From Melampsora larici-populina 98AG31 (Eukaryota; Basidiomycota; Pucciniomycetes; Pucciniales; Melampsoraceae), in the NCBI RefSeq assembly GCF_000204055.1, contig NW_006768819.1, forward strand, positions 228,120 to 292,119: a stretch of DNA of 64,000 bases, given 5' to 3'. Of the stretch, positions 1-11,600 are shown one piece after another (the stretch's first letter is position 1; each line of letters begins with the position of its first letter). A model generated the notes under the pieces. The model made no database searches. It saw nothing but the letters and a program-made list of their open reading frames with translations, and was not told the DNA's origin. The translations under genes and the position numbers were made by a program.

Positions 1-33
1 CTGTCCAACATCGAGTATATCATCGGTCGACAT
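1..33 (-). CDS. 5' end of an unknown gene running off the left edge
   Basis: An ATG at 33-31 on the minus strand opens a frame reading MSTDDILDVGQ up to the window edge. Only eleven codons are visible, so the family cannot be named. The acidic, ATG-initiated start followed upstream by A-rich, gene-free sequence is what a real first exon would look like, but so short an open frame could arise by chance. Confidence 0.3.
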   Translation of the reverse strand, partial: MSTDDILDVGQ

Positions 34-1189
34 AGTTTGTTTCAAGAATCTTCAACAGAGAAGAGATAAAAGCAAAGATCTGTCAAATAAAACAAGTTGA
101 GTTGAGATAAATTTAATACTTCGATAAAAGATATGAGGATGTGATGGTTATAAAAAAGGTAAACTAAGGAAACCAGAAAATCCGACTGATGAACGCTTTA
201 TAACATTTTACGAAATAAGTTGTGCTGTTCAAGGACTAACAAGAAGGGACGACCAGTGCAGAAGATGATGATGAAGTTTTGAACAGCATTTACCATAAAT
301 GTCCATCTTCATGGTACAATTTCACAGCTTTGTCTCACTCAAAGTGAAAAGTTCAGTCAGATCATCATCAAAGTCCATCCGATGTCGTTTTCACAGCAAA
401 GCTGACAAGTCCGCTTTTAAGTTTTTGGTTTCCTCCGCTCCGAACTTATTTCAGAGAAGGTCTTGCTGTATGTATTCCAATTTCCGAGTGGCTTACAAAA
501 AGCTTGACCAAAGTTGCCCGAAAAACTACAGCAAATTGGCGGAGAATTTGTGACAAGCTTTTCTGGATTCACTGTATCTCATATTTGACCAATGCCATCA
601 CAGAAAGTATCGAAGACCTGACTGACCCGACCCAGCTTACGAAGCTCCAAATACAAACTTTCAGGTCATGTTTTTCAACATTCTCGTTGTGACTTGCAGG
701 CGCTTCCAAAGAAAGACCCTGCGGTTGTAGCAAAACAAACTACTATGATATGTAGTTTAGAAGACACCGGTCGAGAACAGTGGGATAGGTAGGAAGAGTC
801 TGAGAGTATCACAGAGTTGCTTTGAAAAAATGATTTGGTAAAGCCGATCTACATATGACAAGGCCGCAAGACTGATGTACGCACTTGAAGAAAACATAAC
901 TCTGTTGAACATCCTGGCGAGTCCCTTGGGCACACCAGTGGGGAAGAAAGTCGATGACAAAACTGATTCAGCAAGTAGTACCAAAGCCGTCAAACATCTT
1001 TTTTTGTAACAATTACAATGATATTAACACTTGTTTAGACAGACAGCAATACTTGGATGATGCCACAAAGTGACTAACAATAAAAAAAGTTTACTACCTC
1101 ATTCCCTTAAAATTCAAGTTCACTCCCCTCCCCCGTGTTACATGAACACCTACCGAAAAAAAGTATAAAAAGAAGAAACAAGAGATTGC
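34..1189. other. Intergenic stretch, no supported gene
   Basis: Short open frames exist on both strands but none shows composition, motifs or splice sites of a real gene. The only structured item is an 89-bp MITE copy at 486-574. The 3' untranslated region of the Csm1/Pcs1 gene should lie at its right end. Confidence 0.5.
486..574. mobile_element. 89-bp MITE, copy 1 (diverged)
   Basis: An inverted-repeat unit with inner arms AAGCTTG and CAAGCTT. It has exactly the length of two better preserved copies at 52,525-52,613 and 60,992-61,080, and aligns with them end to end. The right end reads CACTG followed by TA; the TA expected on the left has been lost. Older and more mutated than the other two. 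Confidence 0.55.
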
Positions 1190-3241
1190 TTATGATGTAG
1201 ATGACGAATTGAAAGCTTCAAAGAGTGTCCTATAAAAAAAGGCTCCGGCATCCTCGTCAAATCTTATATAATGCTTGAAACTATCTGGTAAGATTGCCAT
1301 TGTCTTAGCATCCCGTTTCTCGTCAAGGAAAGGATCAAAAGAGCAGGTGCCATCCGTATGAAACTGTAGTTTGAATGATATAGCTTATGATACAGGTAAG
1401 TGGCATCAAGATCCAAGAAGAAAACAAGGTTAGCTACAGATCATCGAGTCAGCTGGGAGAACTGAGCGTACCGTATCCACGACCTTTGAGATCTGTGACA
1501 ATGCAATCGTACATCTTCCCTTTGGCGTCCTTTCCCCCGCCTAATATTGTAAACCCAGTGAAATCCCCGATGATAGCCAATCTAGCTTTGAGCTCGTCGA
1601 CAAGGTCACCATTTGACGATGTTGCGCGTGAAGTCGAGACATTTGTGGATGCATGGCCGGTTGTGGGGCCGCCCACTCGTCCACTTTGACCATTCACACT
1701 ACGCACTTGATTTAATTGGGCAATGAGATTCTTGGAATTCTCCGTTTCCGCTGCCAACTCCTTTCGTAGGGTCTCCTCTAATGATGAGAAGAAAACGACC
1801 ATTAGCCTTTAGCACGGGTTTGAAAACAAGGCAGTCCGCCTTCTTGTCTACTTGACTTACGTTCTGTCTCTAATTCTTTCAAACGATCCTGAACCTCCTC
1901 TCGAGCAGCCGATCGGGCATGCTTGAGTTCTCTTTCAACATCTTTACGCCTCCTCCGCTGCGTATCGTAATTGGAACGCAGCTCCTCATTCGTGCGCAAA
2001 AGGTCTTGCTTTTCGTCTTCCAATCGCTCCCTTATCCGGTCTGCCTCTCCATTTGAGATAGAAGTCAATTTGAGATGCAGATCACTGACCGCCCGATGAC
2101 TCTTGGTCAACTCAGCTTCCTGTAGTGCAGTGATCTTAGCCTTGGCTACCGTAGCAACAAGTAGATTAGTACGGCTTATAAAATCAGCAATAGCATCAAA
2201 ACTCACCTGCAAGAGTGACATCCACTTGCGCTTTGTAACGTTTCAGCTGAACTTCCGCTTCAGTCTCTCGAACTTGTCGATATTCATCAAACAATTTATC
2301 TTTCGCCTCATTCGCGTCACGAAGCTGGAAGTAACCATCGAAGGGAAATCAAATTGCAACTTAGCTCGAAGAACAGATAGGACATAGGAGTGGAGTTGAA
2401 AGCCGGTCAATGCTGGCAGGATAGGTACGAAACGACGATTTTCCTCCTTACCTGCGTGACATCCTTCTGTAATCTTTTCAACTTTTCTTCGAGTATCGCA
2501 ATTTCCTTATCTTTCACGGCCACAATCTGATGTTCGGGAGGAGCCAAGTCTAATTTCAGATTGTAGGGTTGGTACGTTAACCCAACAGGCCCGGAAGCAG
2601 GCTCTTGTGAGAGTAACCTGGAGACCTTTTGACTAAGTTCTGCTGTTGCTGGCCGGGGATGATGATTTCCGTCGCATTGACTACCACCTCCGATATTCAT
2701 TGGTTTTAGGTGCTCGCTTGACATTGCTTCATCAGATAGAGGAGTTAAGGAGGACTGGTGTCTAGGCTTTTTCGCTCGAGCTTTTCCGGCAGCTGTTGTT
2801 GATAATAAAAGAATCAGTCGATAACATGAAAACATGCCGAAGATTGTACATGAATCTGATCATACTTGTTTCCACTTCTGATGAGTTTCCACACTGAACG
2901 CGTTTTCCAGCTTTGTTGGAGACATGATTTTCTTTCGTGACTTGATGAGGTTTTTGTAAGATGAGATCATCTAACGAATTAAAGGAAACCGTATGGTTCA
3001 GCTTACGGAACTGATAAATAGATTTTAGGTAGGTGAGATACAAACTGACCACCAGAACTGACCTCTTCATCCGCTGCGTTCAATGGCTTGAGCGCGGCTC
3101 GAGGTGGGCGACCTTTAACTTTGACCTATAGTGAGATGAAAGGATGTAGACTCGTTCAGAACCGATGATGGTGTATGATTTTGAAACCGAGAGAAATCCT
3201 TGACTGACTTTGATGGTAGTACCCTTCTTAGCAGCTGGCAT
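1190..3241 (-). CDS. Csm1/Pcs1-type monopolin/kinetochore protein
   Basis: Several exons. The start is MPAAKKGTTIK at 3241. An S/T/P-rich basic N-terminal part follows, then a long coiled coil (roughly 2,520-1,740) rich in E/K/R heptads. The C-terminal globular domain reads LAIIGDFTGFTILG, then YDCIVTDLKGR, and after a last intron FKLQFHTDGTCSFDP and DSFKHYIRFDEDAGAFF, ending at TAA 1192-1190. This order (coiled coil, then a small globular domain with the YDC and FKL signatures) is that of the Csm1/Pcs1 family, which forms V-shaped dimers clamping kinetochore microtubule sites in meiosis or preventing merotelic attachment in mitosis. No internal break was seen. The exact boundaries of the first three and last introns are not settled. 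Confidence 0.82.
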
Positions 3242-4432
3242 TTTGAATGGTAGGTTCAATCAAGGTATGAATATATTGTGAGTGAATGAAAAGCAAGTTG
3301 AAGCAGCGATTCGAGATAGTTTCTATACAACACGCGAGGTTGGAATCGACAGATAAGATCCCGACAACGCGCTATAAAGCTATTGAAACTAAACAACACT
3401 GTACAAGCATGAAAACAACCTATCACGAGAGGTGAAATTCGAGTGACCTCCTTTCTTTCTTCTTGATGACAACTCTGCCAGTGCCACTAGAGACTGAGAG
3501 GTCCTCCTTCCTCAACTTCATCTGCAATAACTTCTATACCACACGAAATCATCAAACATGACGACCGTGGACAACTTAAGCGAGCCTCCGTCTCTTGAGC
3601 TTGGCGCTGTGAAACGTCAAGATCGTTGGAATAAGTAGAGTGGGTGTCTCCTTCTAGTTGTACTTCAGAAGGAATCACATCCACTCATGTTGTGATTACT
3701 CTTATCTACAAGAGCTGCCTTCTGTGAGACTAACAACTCTCACTCGCATTTCTCGCACGCGACAGCTTGAGGAAGAGTTATTATTTCGATGTTTTTAGCG
3801 ACATTATTTTGTTTTTACAATAAAAAGTAAGATGTTGACCATAAAAAAACCCTTCGTACACGTAAAATCCAATGCATCAATCTAAGTACAAGTTGTCTAT
3901 AGAACACAGCCTATACAGCACAAAGACCATACATCACAATGGGATAGCGTTGAGGCATCAAGCTAAAATGTCCTAGAAAAAGTTCCTTATGTCCTTGGAA
4001 CTGAAGATGCCTCGGTTGAAAAGAGGAGGGTGACGGGGTATTAGAGAAGGGCAAGGAGATGATACTTTCCAGTGTACCAGTGTCACATTTGATTGCATAG
4101 ATCAATCATGGTGTCCTTCCCTAATATTAAAATAATGAGATCCTACTCGTTCAAGGAACGTAATGACTCTCAAAGTGATAAAGTTTATAGGTGAAAACGA
4201 AACCGACACAGGATGTGTGGTGATGGAGTTAATTTCATCATAGAATGGTCGAGACGTTGAGGTTTATGAGGAAGAACCAGCGAATGCGTGTTTCAAAAGA
4301 GCTCTCTTCGGGTAAGAGTTTTCTGTCGGTTAAATATAGAAAAGATTTCGTCTCCAATACTTCTTGCAGTAGAACTCTCCGGCGTGACCTAGATGAAATG
4401 TTGCCAAAAAAAAATGAGATTCGATTATGTCT
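3242..4432. other. Intergenic stretch between two minus-strand genes
   Basis: This holds the promoter side of the Csm1/Pcs1 gene and the 3' side of the ferritin-like gene. A 65-codon minus frame at 3,487-3,684 and other short frames have no recognisable domain. Nothing else is supported. Confidence 0.5.
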
Positions 4433-6031
4433 CTAGCAAACAATGATACTAAGACGAATCACCTCTTTTTCTTGGACTTGAGTTGGCGTCTGGATCACAC
4501 TTTTGGGAACAGCACCCCAGCTTAAGTCCATGAAGGCGGGATTCATACCAAGATTATTCATTCCAGTGGAAAATTCTGGAGGTGGCTGTGTTAAAAAACT
4601 CCTTTTTGTGGCCTTGCCCGGTGTTGGACCTGTGGCATTTCGTCCATTTGCTGTTTGCAGAGCGGCTGACGCAATATTGGCAGTCGGTAGCGCTCGGATG
4701 TTCAAAGATTTCACCGTGAACACCTATTGAAAGAAGTCAGTATATCACCGTGTTGTCACAAGACAGATCAAACAAACAAACCTGTGGAAAAACTTCTTGT
4801 TGATTTGAGTCCACAAAGATGATTGCTGGTCCTGCGACCACATTTTGTGACTGAGTTGCAAGATTTGATGTCAAAGGTGTTGCATTAGTGGTGAGAAAGA
4901 TCATCACAGGCCCATTGAGGGGACTTCCTGAAGCCTGTGAAGGTAATATGCATGAGGAAGCTGGCATAACCAATGCGGTTGCTGCTCCACCAATAAGTAA
5001 CTGGCATGAGAGGGTGTTAGCTGCAAGGTTTTGAATTTGAGCGGACGTCTGAAACTGAAGGATAGATCCCGCTGAAAATAATGTACTCTAAACGCAAGAC
5101 TCAGTTTGTGTGCGATACCAAAGAAGCGATATATGTTTTACCTGAGTGACACCGTCAATCACACTGAGCGGCTGGTTTGCAGTGAGACCCAAGTCGCTCG
5201 CTTGACAATTTTGAAGGAGACCACCAACGATCGCTAGTACTTGAGGGGGTGCCAATGGAATATCGAAAGCCTGAGGCGTCCCGCTACCTCCAGCGAAGAG
5301 GTTTAGAAGCGTAGAATGTCGACTCTCAATGGGAAGAATGGTGGCAGCAGCCCCAAGAACGCCTGCATTGGTGATCAGAGAGGCCGCTCCGATGTAGGCA
5401 CTCACACCAGCGGCTTCAATGGATCGTGCGCTAGATATGAAAGTGATTGGGTCGGTAAGGACGGAACGAAAGTTGAATTGGCAGCCAGCGAAGGGCGTCC
5501 CACCAGCAGCCTGGATAGCAGCTTGAAGCGTCTGTACATGGGTTTGCTCGTCAGTTAGCTGTCTTTGGATTTGTTGAGTGATGGCAGTTGCCTTGTAAAA
5601 AAACAAAGCCTTGTCAGTGATCGAGTCAAATTGTTAGGCGAAACTCGGAACACACTTGAAAGGCACTCAATCCAGCTTTCTGCATGACTGCCGGCGGAAA
5701 AATTGCCAACGCCTCCTGGTAGAGTTGCGCTTCTAGGTTTTCCAGAGTCAGAGCAAAGTTGAGCACGGTTAGGTTGATATCACCTGCGGGCGGTCTAGCC
5801 TGTGAGACAATGTTTTGCATTTAGCTTGAGAGCAGGGTGTTTGGCAAGTAGAAATCAGGATAGGCAACGTACAGGTGTCGTGCCCCCGTTGTTGGCAGCG
5901 GTCACAGTAGCGCCGATTCCTTGCGTTCCAGCCGGAGGTAAAGAGACTTGCTGTTGACGCGGAGAAAGCTGCGATCCACGGGCGATATGATACAAAGACG
6001 ACACAACAATGGCCGAGGTTGAAAGCTTCAT
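4433..6031 (-). CDS. Secreted ferritin-like protein, Rds1 family
   Basis: The first exon starts at 6031 (MKLSTSAIVVSSLYHIARG), a likely signal peptide, and continues to NNGGTTP. A GTACGT intron joins it to ARPPAGDINLTVLNFALTLE. That segment and ATAITQQIQRQLTDEQTHV give the two helix pairs with E and E/H residues expected of the ferritin-like fold (Ferritin_2 family, as in stress-response Rds1 and late sexual development proteins). A long Ala/Gly/Thr-rich region follows, containing FAGCQFNF, an NCQASDLG segment and FLTTNATPL. The final exon contains TAKRSF-like basic and Pro-rich sequence and ends at 4433. Introns at about 5,805-5,873, near 5,595-5,655, at 5,096-5,142 and near 4,725-4,780 keep phase. 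Iron binding is not demonstrated for this family. It is extracellular or wall-associated by inference from the signal peptide. Confidence 0.8.
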
Positions 6032-8816
6032 GATATTATGACAAGTTGCTTGAGCGATGAACGTCTCTGAGCGTCAGTGGATTAGTCGAAGGATTAAGAT
6101 GGCGTTTTAGGTGGCCAAGTACCGATAGTGAGTGGTGTGGCTGTAGGTGTGAAGAGGGCAAAAAAATCTTGAGGTCCAGCCAGACAAAGGCCTCTCGTCA
6201 ATACCGAGCAACAGCTCAAAGGAGAAAATCGACCGGCGACGCTAGAACGATTAAGGAGAGGTCAAGATTAAAGAAAAACAATCAAGGACGTTGAATATGG
6301 GGCTGGCGGTAGCCCTCCTGGCCTAGTGCGCAGAGATGTGGAGCTCTACGGTGTTTGCCAAGGAATAATGATAAAAATGCACGCAATCCACACTTACGGC
6401 GACGGGGACCAGCTGAATAAAAACGGGCCTGCCTGGATGATTGCAGGAAATGACCAGGGAAAAGAACTCAGCACTGGCAGACTGACGACTGATAAGAAGT
6501 AACAAGGAAGCAAGGCAAATGGAGATAAAGAACTGAGATAAAGAAAGTCTGAAACGAAGGAAGGACGGAGATTTGGAACGAGACAATTTATTATGATTTT
6601 CGAAAGTGTCAAAGATATCTTGCTTTTAACTCGGCAACCTCTGTAGTCGAAGGTCGACCTACAATTTCAGCAACTGGTGTAAAGCTCTTCGATCACACTC
6701 TCTGAAGATCGTCCAATGTGGTCCTAATCCACCATGGATACCGAATCCTCATATTCATCAATTCGAGTGCTTAATCGCGTTACTGAGCAGACTTTGTCAA
6801 CGGTCATAGATGACAACTGGCTCAAGACTTGGAATTTGTATTTCCGTCCCTGTTGATAAAATTCAATAAAGTACATTTGTCTTTGTCGTATGTCACCGCA
6901 CATGACAAGCACTCAGATGTGGTGGAGACTGGACAAAGAATAAAGGTGCGTCGTGATGCCGCCTCACCTCAATCGCATGCTCCTCGCTGTGGGCCTGCCA
7001 AGACACAGTATCCCCCTCGCGCGAGTGTCGCGGATCTGCGATTTGGATTTTACTCCCACAAATTGCAATCTGCTGTCAGAATCAACAGATTGAAAGAAGT
7101 TGCTTCTAGACGATTCATTCGGTTTTCGTACTGCTCCATCCAACGACTAATTAGTAATGCGTTATTGTTTTCCGCAATGTCCATGAGCTTTACCAGTGCA
7201 CCCTTGACGTAGCTTTGGCTTGTTGACTTTCAATCGAATATCCTGATTGTTTTTTTATCCACCGTTGGCTCTCGTCCCGGCAACACAGCCTCAGGAGCCC
7301 TCGCAATTATGTATGCCAGGAAAGTCTATACGCAACTTTTTTCGAATAGTTCAGCTTGCAAGGTATGAGATTGGTATGCCTATTAGTATTGGACCAGCCG
7401 GGACACACATGTATCCCAGGTGATGATTCCACAGAATTTCTCACAAATTGACCAAAAACCAGCTGCTGATCACTTTCACCAACTTGTCTGTCAAAACCGG
7501 ATGCATTCATTTCAGCCACCAAAGTGGGACACAAGCAAATTCTACCAGCGCGGAAAGCCTGAAGCTCACAGGCCGCTACATAACTGCTTCCCGAGGTTGA
7601 CCTTGACAGAGTCATCTATCTTAACAACTATTTTCAGGTCGTATCACTTTGAATTCTTAACTCCTCTGCTTCAGAAAGTTGGCTCACGTGAGTGCCAAGA
7701 GGGACCATACATAATTCACATGGACAAAAGCTCCTCTCCGATGTGAATGCCTTCAAACATACGGATTAGCTCCAGGATCATGAACAAAGCCCGTATTGTA
7801 GCAAAATGCTATTTCGAGCTGTGTCTCCTCCCAGAAATATACACCAGAAATATTTCTCTGATGCAACAGCCCGCTCGGCAGGCGCCGAGGGCGCCGCTAT
7901 TGAGGGACTTACAAGACCACGTTAGGTTGACCCGACTTTGATAGAGTCGGATGAGGTCGGATAGACTTTGATTGAGTGTTGCGAAACAAGTTAAATACTT
8001 AACGTAGCCGCCCCGCAAAGCGAGCGGAGATTTCAAGCGAGAAAGCAGTGAACCCGCATTTTTCCCATGTATAAGTACAACCTTTACTGTGTCCAATGAC
8101 GAACATCTTAGCAAATTCCGAAAGGACTCGGCCGGAAGTCGGCGCCGCAGTGAGTGTCTGAGCATCTGAAGAAGTAATATCAATACAGTATACTCAGGTA
8201 GTGAATTCATGGCGCTGGTGATAGCGCTGCGCGAGAACTTGCCGGGGTCATCAAGCTGTGAGCTAAACCAACCCGTATCACATCGTTAAACGGAATGAAT
8301 CTGATAACGAGCTGCGATTATCATGCTACAGTCATAGAGATCACGTTGACCAAAACTATCAAGTTTTCCGACGAACTTGCTTTTTGACAATTCACACATG
8401 TGACCATCGAGAGTCTCAAAGAGAGCGGCGTGTTTCATGGTGAATGACGACGCCCCACACATGTTGCATTGTCTTTTGCTCCACGGATGACGCGATCTTG
8501 GATCCAGTCACAGTATCACGGGACCGTTCACCCGATTTAGCCCGATTTTCTACGATCATGGAAGAGATAAAGAACAGAATTACGTACATACCATTGCAGG
8601 TTTCACTTGGTACAAGGTATGTGGAATGGGCTGCGGACAGCTTTGATAAACGAGTGATCTCCGAGTGAGCAGAGTCCTCTTCCAAGTTAGATTTTTGTCA
8701 CATATTTTTGCCACATCAGAACAAACAAACCACAATAGCTTTAACTTTGTACCTTCTGTCTTGCGTTTTTGCTCTTTATTGCACTGAACATTCCATCCAT
8801 TCTAGCTAGTCTACAG
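6032..8816. other. Long intergenic stretch with transposon debris
   Basis: No gene is supported. Frames at 6,323-6,612 (minus) are hydrophobic in two overlapping frames and look like a composition effect in the leader of the ferritin-like gene. 7,467-7,707 is a copy of a dispersed repeat also present at 17.7-18.0 kb. Around 7,880-8,150 there are GGCGCC-rich short palindromes of unknown origin. Confidence 0.5.
7467..7707 (+). repeat. Dispersed repeat, copy A (uninterrupted)
   Basis: This roughly 240-bp stretch matches the reverse complement of 17,746-17,960. Both copies can be read as FQPPKWDTSK and RPLHNCF in one frame. At its right end it runs on, without interruption, into GTGAGTGCCAA, which in the other copy lies beyond a 580-bp insertion. 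It is probably a fragment of a non-LTR retroelement, since the other copy adjoins an RNase H domain. Confidence 0.6.
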
Positions 8817-8837
8817 TGATCTATCTGTGATAGATCA
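8817..8837. promoter_or_regulatory. Perfect palindrome upstream of the Q/N-rich gene
   Basis: TGATCTATC, a 3-base spacer and its exact complement lie 42 bases before the start codon at 8880. It could be a binding site for a dimeric regulator or a hairpin in the leader RNA. The symmetry is seen; any function is inferred. Confidence 0.3.
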
Positions 8838-8879
8838 AGTCAGGGAAACAACCAGTTTTTTCTCTTTCGGAACAACCGC

Positions 8880-10252
8880 ATGTTAGGTGCACGGACCTGG
8901 TATCCCGCGGCGGACGAGCGGAATGGCAGCTATCAGTTACAGAAGGCTGAAGAACGAGCAAACCAAGAACATGCAGCAAATCTGATGAGAATTGAGCGTC
9001 TTCGGGAGTCGAGACTTCGAAGAGAATTGGGCCTTGTTGGCGGGGCGCACAGTGTGTTCCCTCTAGCAATTGGGTAGGTGTTGCACAAAAATTTCTATCA
9101 AGGGATATTGCTGATGATGATGATGGATTTATCGGTCTCTAATTCAGTGCTTTCCATCATCATCCTTCCTGTAGTGCTTCTGTAAGCAGTACACGCGGAG
9201 CCCCATGTGCTATACACGGGGCAAATCCTATGAAGTCGGGTAACCCATTGCAAGGAAGCAACTTAAAGATCACGGGGTTTCAGCAAGGGAACAAACAACA
9301 GATGAATTCTCCACAGAACAACATGCAGAAGATGGGCCAACAAAACAATATGCAAAAAAACGGCCAACAAAATAACATGCAAACAAGCGGCCAACAAAAC
9401 AATATGCAACAGATGGGTCAACAAAAGAACATGCAACAAATGGGTCAACAAAAGAACATGCAACAAACAAGCCAACAAAACAATATGCAGAACATGGGCC
9501 AACAAAACAATATGCAGAAAATGGGCCAGCAAAGCAATATGCAGCAAATGGGCCAACATAACAACATGCAAAAAATGGGCCAACAAAACAACAATCAAAA
9601 ATCAGGAAACAACCAACAAATGAACTTCCAACAACCTAGCATGCAAAAATCAGGAAACAATCAACAAATGAATTTCCAACAACTTAGCATGCAAAAATCA
9701 GGCTCTCCACCCAAGAACATGCAACACGGTAATACTCAGCAAATGAGCTATCAAAAAAATGGAGGTCACATAAGCTCTCAGCAGGAAAATAAGCAATCAA
9801 TGGGTCAGCAGAACATGCAGAAGGGTGATGACCAAAACATGCGCTTCCAAAACCCCATCGGCGAGAACGTAATGCAATCTGGACATAAGCAACAATCAGG
9901 CTTTGACCAAGATTGGTCAGGTGGACAAAGGCAGAAGAGTCCGAGCAGGAACCAATCATTTGCCAAAGATAATAACTGTACCCAGCCTATCCAGCTCAAA
10001 CGGAGCCATTCTGATAGCCATCAGAAAGCTCGTCACTATCCAACAAGTTCATGTGCTTCCAGTATCTCCAATTACGACCGAATCGGTGGTGAAAATGGTA
10101 GAAGCCTTTATTCTGGTCTATTAGACTATGATTTCCATTGTGACTATCACGATCGAATTTTACACAATGAGATTAATCGCGCATTGATGCTTCCAAAGCT
10201 GGACGAAGAATATTCCGGCGGTCGGCGAAGGTCTTCTTCCTTTGTGTTTTGA
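8880..10252 (+). CDS. Gln/Asn/Met-rich repeat protein of unknown function
   Basis: Two exons. Exon 1 (8880-9073) encodes MLGARTWYPAADERNGSYQL and a charged helical stretch (ERANQEHAANLMRIERLRES). The intron begins GTAGGT at 9074 and ends at either 9147 or 9174; both acceptors keep the frame and give about 432 or 423 residues. Exon 2 holds about a dozen units of the type GQQNNMQKM, then NQQMNFQQ units, then an S/H/R-rich tail with CHYPTSS-like and YDFHCDYHDRI segments, ending RRRSSSFVF. The repeat is encoded by 27-nt DNA units. The composition is that of a prion-like, condensate-forming region. No enzymatic domain is visible and no family was recognised. An in-frame stop closes the frame upstream of the chosen ATG. 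Confidence 0.65.
9317..9600 (+). repeat. 27-bp coding tandem repeat array
   Basis: Tandem units around GGCCAACAAAACAATATGCA encode the nine-residue GQQNNMQKM repeat. Unit length is a multiple of three, so copy-number change leaves the frame intact. Long hydrophobic open frames on the opposite strand here are only shadows of the repeat. Confidence 0.8.
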
Positions 10253-11600
10253 ATTTAACTAGCGCGGGGACTAAGACAACAATTTTATGATTTACTTGGC
10301 GCGCGTGCTTTGGCAGCCTTCAGGTTACAAATCACACAATCTCCTGTGTCCTTTTCCTGTGTTAAAAGTATTTGATATTATTTTACCATCAGTTTTCCCC
10401 GTCGTTTTTCATTATCTAACTCGCCCTTTCTACATCCTAGATGATGAAGTTGAAGTACTGGTGGCTTCCCTTTCCGTATATTTTGTATCCCGGCGAAATT
10501 CTAGATCTCTTAACATTAGAAGACTTCAGTGATATTTCTATCATTTTTGAGGTCCAGTGTCTTTGTACAAAATCAATTTTTTCCATTCTTCCCTTTGTAT
10601 GTATATCTGGGTATGCATATGTCACAATCACCAGTCTTGTTGGATTTGGGGGAACCCACATGTTCACTATAAACAAAAGTTGAACCTCTGAGAGTTACAG
10701 TCTCTAAACTCTATTTTCAGGGTATGAAAAGCACGTAGGCTTCCCAGCGTATGTGTTTGATGAAGATACCCTCTTAGAGTCTACAGTATAGCCTGTGATT
10801 CTGACCATGATGGAGTGCGTTTTTTCCCTGAGAATTCATGATGTATCATGTCCTGGCACGTGGTGAGCCATATTGTATGAGAGCCTCAGAACTTGCTGGC
10901 AAGGCGTGTGACCCACCAGATAATGCAGTCCTCTTACTGGGTAGGCATATTGATACATATCTCAAGATTGAGATTCCATTGCAGACCTTTCAAAAATGTG
11001 ACTACTGCAAGATGACGTTGTATGAGTAGCCAAACTACGTATTCAACTGCTATGTAACTTGCTTCCTTCAAGAGTTCAAAAGTGTATGGCCTCCGTTTGA
11101 ATGCCTTTCGGTCTTAGAAACACACCCATTTGTGCCCACAACGTGGTCCCCATATCTCCTCTTGAGTCCAACTATGTAATGCATTTTCACTCAAACACTG
11201 CTGAGTTGTTTTCTTTTGACATGGGTTTAGACAGATTCGAGTAATAGCCACCGTATGTAATCGTGTGGGGCACGGACCTGGTGAACGGACCATTGACGAC
11301 GATTGTCATTTTGGGGTGCGATCATTCCATGTATAGGCATATGTACTACCGTGAACAAGGGCTTGGTGGAATATGCTGATAAGTGGGGATATATAAATCG
11401 TGTGCTTGAACTTCTCTTGAGTTGCTTCCGCTTACCTCTCGTCATTCTATCTATTAGAGCACCTCAACTAAGTTGTGTTTCAGCTACTATCCTCTTGCTC
11501 GTCTTCATCGCTTGCGTAACTCAGAGCGAAGTCGATTGAGCCCATTGTTTACATCTCTATCATCTCTCTACATTCCATTAAAAAATAGACTTACTCGATC
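10253..11600. other. Intergenic stretch upstream of alpha-tubulin
   Basis: No supported gene. The region holds the 3' side of the Q/N-rich gene and the promoter of the tubulin gene. A pyrimidine-rich, TCTCTATCATCTCTC-like segment lies within 60 bases of the tubulin start, as is common in highly expressed fungal genes. Confidence 0.5.

Noticed and set aside
6323..6612. Two overlapping minus frames with signal-peptide-like hydrophobic segments
   Set aside because: Both frames are hydrophobic because of local base composition; they lie in the leader side of the ferritin-like gene and lack any domain.
7809..8210. 133-codon minus frame
   Set aside because: It covers GGCGCC palindromes and transposon-like sequence and shows no protein-family features.
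9263..9959. Minus-strand frames rich in Leu/His/Val repeats opposite the Q/N-rich gene
   Set aside because: They are antisense shadows of the 27-bp repeat; no splice sites, no independent start context, and the plus-strand gene explains them.
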